A stretch of DNA of 64,000 nucleotides, from assembly GCA_024516155.1 (NCBI GenBank), contig JAJJXM010000011.1, forward strand, positions 962,550 through 1,026,549, written 5' to 3'. Source of the stretch: Pyronema omphalodes. Its lineage: Eukaryota > Ascomycota > Pezizomycetes > Pezizales > Pyronemataceae. How positions within the stretch are numbered: position 1 is the stretch's first letter; each line of letters begins with the position of its first letter. Position numbers and translations under genes: made by a program. The notes below the pieces were generated by a model. That model had not been told where the DNA came from and did not search any database. It was given only the letters and a program-made list of their open reading frames with translations. This document shows, piece after piece, positions 60,454-64,000 of this stretch.

Positions 60454-62000
60454 GTACAATTCAGGTTCTACAGTTAAACTGTCGCAAGAGCGGTGAGGTT
60501 CTTACGGCGATCATGGAGAGCGGGAAAGAGTTGGGTGCGGACGTCGTGCTTGTGCAGGAGCCGCCGACGTTCCAAGGGTGGAGACACCCGGCGTATGACT
60601 TTTTCTGGGGTGGTAGAGTGATGGCGGCGGTACGTAAAGACTCAGCGTGGACGTTGAGGCCTAGGGAGGATCTCGCGGTGGGAAGCGACGGGGACGTGCA
60701 GGTTTTGGACGTAATGTGTCGAGGACACAGGCAGCTCAGGATGGTGAATGTCTACGACGCTCCTCGTAACTCGGACGGAGCTCGACCAGCTAGAGACGTC
60801 AGCTGGGATCGTATCATCACCTCGGGAACGGTACTGGCGGGCGACTTCAATGCCCATAGCCAGCGGTGGAACCCCCGGTGTGACGCACCGCTCCACCACG
60901 CCTTCCTAGAGTCCCTGATGGATTCCCACAACCTTCATTACGTAGGTGACGGTCTCGAAACTCACCAGCAAACAGGTCAGCTGCGGTACAGCATTATCGA
61001 CTTGGTGCTCGCGACGGAGGAGATAGCGACGGCGGTGAGAGCCACAAGATTGGACGATCCGGAACATGCCACCACGTCCGACCACGCTGCGTTGTCGTGG
61101 GAAGTGTCGACGGTGATAGCTCCGGCGGACTTTGAAGTCCCAACGAGGGGGTGGGCTGTCAAGGAACTGTTGGATGATGAGGTCGGAGCGGTCTCTGCGG
61201 CGTTAGATTGGCGCCATCGAAGCGAACGCAGACCGCTCCTCACGGATCTCAGCACGGAGGAGGAAGTGGAAGATGAGGTAGTTTGGGTACGGGAGGAACT
61301 GACATCTTTGTTGGAGGAACGAGCAAGGAAAATTCGGCTCACCGCACGGTCGAAGCGGTGGTGGTGTGCGGAGATTCGTGAGGCTCGTACGGAGTATGGG
61401 AGGACCCGAAGAGCGGTCAAGGAAGGGCGCGCGACGGTGGAAGAAGAGCACCAACTGCGCAACGCATATCATTTGCTACAGAGACAGAAAAAGCGTAGGT
61501 GCTGGGGGGACTTCCTGTCGACAGCCAACGGGGACGCTGTCTGGGCAGCACTGAGGATGACTAAACCGCGGGCAGCGACGGTGGTAGGTCCGCTCGAGAA
61601 CGAAGAAGGGCAACGAGCGGAGGATGATCAGGATAAACGTAGGATGCTCGCGGAAGTATCCTTTCCCCCTCCTAACCCCTTCTCGGAGTTACCACTCCCC
61701 CCGGGGCCGCCCGGAACCCTGTGGCAGTCAGTCTCGTTACATTCCGTCTCCTCCGCTTTGTCCAGGCAGAGCAACAAGAAGGCCCCAGGCGCTGATGCGC
61801 TGGGTGTCCCCATTATCAAAGCCCTGCTCTCGTGGGATCCGGACCGGGTTGTTGCGGTGGTGAAACATTGTATACGCCTGGGGTATCACCCCCGCGACTG
61901 GAAGATCGCAAAGGGGGTGTGCATCCCGAAGCCGGGAAAGCCGAACTACTCGCGTGCAAAAAGCTTTCGGATCATTTCTGTCACACCCTATAATGTGTGA
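60450..62000 (+). pseudogene. LINE ORF2: endonuclease plus truncated reverse transcriptase
   Basis: 516 codons survive. The N-terminal part is an endonuclease/exonuclease/phosphatase fold: LNCRKSGEV, VVLVQEPPTF, AGDFNAHSQRW (about residue 131) and SDHAALSW (about 210). After a basic linker the reverse transcriptase begins with KKAPGADALGVPIIKAL (about 443) and KPGKPNYSRAKSFRIIS. The frame ends within a few residues, where LTR sequence starts. The catalytic YxDD motif and the RNase H domain are absent from the window, so this copy cannot be autonomous as it stands. The rest may lie beyond the inserted element, outside the window. Confidence 0.88.
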
Positions 62001-62574
62001 AGATAGAATTGGTATCATATATAACGCTATGGAGAATATGGCAAACTCGACAGGAGAATGAATAATTGAGTTAGTATCCCGGGCCGGAACCCCCAGAGGA
62101 GCTCCGGCTAGCCACGTCACGTGATTCGTGACTTTCCGATAGGACCTCACGAGGATCCCGGCCCGTGGCGTCGAAACTATTATTCACTGTCAGTTTGGGA
62201 GGACTCAGGACGGAGAAGGGGAAAGGAACACTTACCTCAAGGGTGTTGACTTACCCTTGAGACAACTACAAACGACGCTGATGGAGAAAGAAGAAGACGA
62301 CGAAAGGTCCCCTCCTTATACCTGAGGAGAGTTCGGCAATACACGGCTACGAAAGGGGCTGCATAGGAACAGAGGATTCCAGGATGTCACAACGCTCCCG
62401 TGACATGCTCCTGGCCTCCGCCGTCACCACCGCAGGGCTATGGGTGTTCGTCATCACCCTAGCAACCTGCTACGCTGTCATGAAGTGAAGGGATAGGGTT
62501 AGGGCAAGGGGCTGGGCCCCTTGCCGAGGATTTTCATATGGTCGGAGTTATTTCTTATTTTGGATTTCTTTTAG

Positions 62575-62880
62575 GTATCACGGCGGCTAGGAAAATGTTG
62601 GAATCTTTTACTTCTCTCTTTTGGTATGTACTCTTTCTTTACTATTTGGAATCACGGCGGTTCGCCAGGAAGTTATCTCTTTCGGTATGTACTCTTTCTT
62701 TGCTATTTTGGAATCACGGCGGTTAGCCGGTAGTTATCTCTTTTGGTATGTACTCTTTCCTTGTTATTATTATTTGGAATTACGGCGTTTAGTTATCTTG
62801 CTTTAGTATTTGGAATTACGTCGGTTGGCAAATGTTGGGGAATGTTGGTCATGTATGTAGTTATCACGGCGGTTAGCATT
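62575..62880 (+). repeat. Tandem repeats of about 60-66 bp inside the putative LTR
   Basis: Three to five decaying units share TTTGGAATCACGGCGGTT, AGTTATCTCTTTTGG and TATGTACTCTTTC. The last units have lost parts. Frames crossing it give repeated hydrophobic peptides and are not called as genes. Confidence 0.75.
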
Positions 62881-62883
62881 AGG

Positions 62884-62909
62884 AGCATTCTCCGCAGGCG
62901 GAGAATGCT
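62884..62909. repeat. Perfect short hairpin
   Basis: AGCATTCTCCGC and GCGGAGAATGCT separated by AG. It could act as a transcription-stop or RNA structure in the LTR. No function is shown. Confidence 0.8.
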
Positions 62910-63009
62910 GAGTCACGAGTCATGAAGGAACAAGTATAAGAGGAGGAAATTTGTATGTAGTTTATTTCTTCACGCAATCAAGTTTCTATTTCCCACAATC
63001 CTATCTACA

Positions 63010-63426
63010 AAAGTTCCCCTGTGATATCCCATCTCGCCAAACTCACCTGTGATTTCCCAAGCCCACAAACCCTTGCCCATTCCCAACTTACCAGCCTTAC
63101 CCAACCCGCCGCCGCCCTCCTCGCCGCCGAAAACCCCGCGCTGCCTGTCATCAGTAACCGTGGATACGGATTCTGATATTTGATTGCGTCCTGTGTACGG
63201 CACCCAACGCGGAACGAAGACCCAGAAAACCCAGAAAACCCAGAAGACCCAGAAAACCCAGAAGAAGGCGCACACAGTGGCATCCTTTCAGCTAAAAGAG
63301 CTCGGAGAACATATCGAACAAGAACCGACCGGATCGGCAAGCCCAGTGACCCCCGAACAACCATCCAGACCCCAGACCCCCGAATCACCCGAACTCCCCC
63401 ATACCTCTACCGACGACCCTGCGGAA
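63010..63426. other. Retrotransposon leader between LTR and gag
   Basis: About 420 bp. No primer-binding site could be assigned with confidence. A CCCAGAAAA-type tandem repeat at 63224-63262 lies in an open frame continuous with gag, so gag might begin upstream of the first ATG used here. Confidence 0.4.
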
Positions 63427-64000
63427 ATGGCGACCCCGGCAGGATTGGGACTTGTCACTCCGGTCACTATGACCCAGGAGCAGTTGAACCAGATCCTCAT
63501 TCAACTCCATCGCCCCACGACAAACAGTAACCCCAAGGTGGAGGACCCGGAGCTGTACTACGGTGAACGGACCAAGCTGAGGGCATTCCTGACGCAATGT
63601 GAACTGAAGTTCAATTGTGAAGGGAATAGATTCGACACCGAACAGAAAAAGGTGAACTATGCGAGCTCCCGCTGTAGAGGTAACGCTTGGGCATGGATCG
63701 AGCCGTCCATCAAGGAGGGGAAAAGCGTATACACGACCTGGGAGGCCTTTAAGACTGCTGTCAGTAGGGCCTTCGGGGAAGCCGACTCAAAAGAAGTAGC
63801 AAGAAGAAAGTTCAAGATGATCAGGCAGGGCGCGCGATCCGCCGCTGCATACTGGGCCGAATTTCAAAGGATCAAATCCGATTTAAGATACAATGACGAG
63901 ACCTACATCGATCAATTCAGTGATGGACTAAACACAGACGTCCAACGACAGTTGGCACTCCTTGATGAACGACCAACGGATCTCACGGAGTTCGCCAACA
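63427..64000 (+). CDS. Ty3/gypsy Gag polyprotein, 5' part (runs off the window)
   Basis: An open frame from the ATG at 63427 to the window end, 191 codons seen. It reads LNQILIQLHRP, then VEDPELYYGERTKLRAFLTQ, YASSRCRGNAWAWIEPSI, FKMIRQGARSAAAYWAEFQR and FSDGLNTDVQRQL. This is the retrotransposon Gag capsid pattern of fungal Ty3/gypsy elements. The start is the first ATG; the frame is also open upstream. Zinc knuckle, protease, reverse transcriptase and integrase would lie beyond the window. Confidence 0.88.
   Translation, partial: MATPAGLGLVTPVTMTQEQLNQILIQLHRPTTNSNPKVEDPELYYGERTKLRAFLTQCELKFNCEGNRFDTEQKKVNYASSRCRGNAWAWIEPSIKEGKSVYTTWEAFKTAVSRAFGEADSKEVARRKFKMIRQGARSAAAYWAEFQRIKSDLRYNDETYIDQFSDGLNTDVQRQLALLDERPTDLTEFAN

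Larger units (their letters stand above)
58585..62000 (+). mobile_element. Tad-like LINE retrotransposon, 3'-disrupted
   Basis: A GC-rich segment with two long frames in LINE order (ORF1 zinc-knuckle protein, ORF2 endonuclease plus start of reverse transcriptase). It ends abruptly in ORF2 where an LTR element begins. Base composition and codon use (C/G-ending) differ strongly from the AT-rich neighbours. The long open frames with no C-to-T decay suggest recent insertion or escape from RIP. The exact 5' end is not clear, since the ORF1 frame is open some distance upstream of its first ATG. Confidence 0.85.
61996..63009 (+). mobile_element. Putative 5' LTR of a Ty3/gypsy retrotransposon
   Basis: Begins TGTGAAGATAG exactly where LINE ORF2 is interrupted and ends, by inference, CTATCTACA near 63009; these are imperfect inverted complements of the TG..CA type. 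It contains a long inverted repeat at 62049-62191, a 21-bp palindrome-like word at 62385-62405, tandem repeats at 62575-62880 and a perfect 12-bp-arm hairpin at 62884-62909. The 3' LTR is outside the window, so the boundaries cannot be confirmed by LTR comparison. Confidence 0.55.

Noticed and set aside
1..64000. CRISPR arrays, bacterial operons, rRNA genes
   Set aside because: None seen; the gene structure is eukaryotic throughout and the tandem repeats have no unique spacers.

Overview
The window is nuclear DNA of a filamentous ascomycete fungus (Pezizomycotina). Evidence: genes with several short GT..AG introns (mostly 45-100 bp) and TAAC/TGAC-type branch points; fungal versions of Mo-cofactor sulfurase, Atg5, Ste24, Ram2 and SOD-like mitoribosomal protein; a NACHT-ankyrin NLR; Tad-like LINE and Ty3/gypsy retroelements. 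Long AT-rich, microsatellite-rich intergenic stretches suggest a larger, repeat-bearing genome. No species is assigned. Exon junctions given here were worked out by hand from reading frame, splice consensus and family motifs.

Layout. 1-6.5 kb: Mo-cofactor sulfurase (hxB type), methylthioribose-1-phosphate isomerase (MRI1), and a probable small coiled-coil protein. 6.5-15.7 kb: about 9 kb without a recognisable gene, holding two copies of a short inverted-repeat element and many microsatellites, upstream of a SAM-HMG-box regulator (15.7-17.9 kb). 19-27.3 kb: compact housekeeping block with an AT-hook protein, a Rad28/CSA WD40 protein converging on ATG5, mitoribosomal mS42-like and bL34m proteins, and an RNA polymerase I A14-like protein. 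28.8-37.4 kb: an NLR locus with one complete NACHT-ankyrin gene flanked by a 3' fragment and a 5' fragment of sister copies, the latter cut by a LINE remnant. 37.4-42 kb: gene-poor, with a PIF/Harbinger-like non-autonomous element. 42.1-46.4 kb: a vacuolar-type SLC12 cation-chloride cotransporter with 16-nt and 9-nt microexons. 48.6-55.8 kb: serine dehydratase, then farnesyltransferase alpha (RAM2), mevalonate kinase (ERG12) and CAAX protease (STE24). 57.5-64 kb: nested retroelements (LINE remnant, a GC-rich LINE with ORF1 and truncated ORF2, and a Ty3/gypsy element inserted in ORF2 whose gag runs off the window).

Functional links. RAM2, ERG12 and STE24 act at successive stages of one route: mevalonate phosphorylation feeds farnesyl-PP, farnesyltransferase attaches it to CAAX proteins, and Ste24 cleaves the CAAX tail. 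Their adjacency is the most notable gene-level arrangement. The NLR locus is the most dynamic region, with near-identical ankyrin units of two lengths and partial paralogues on both sides.
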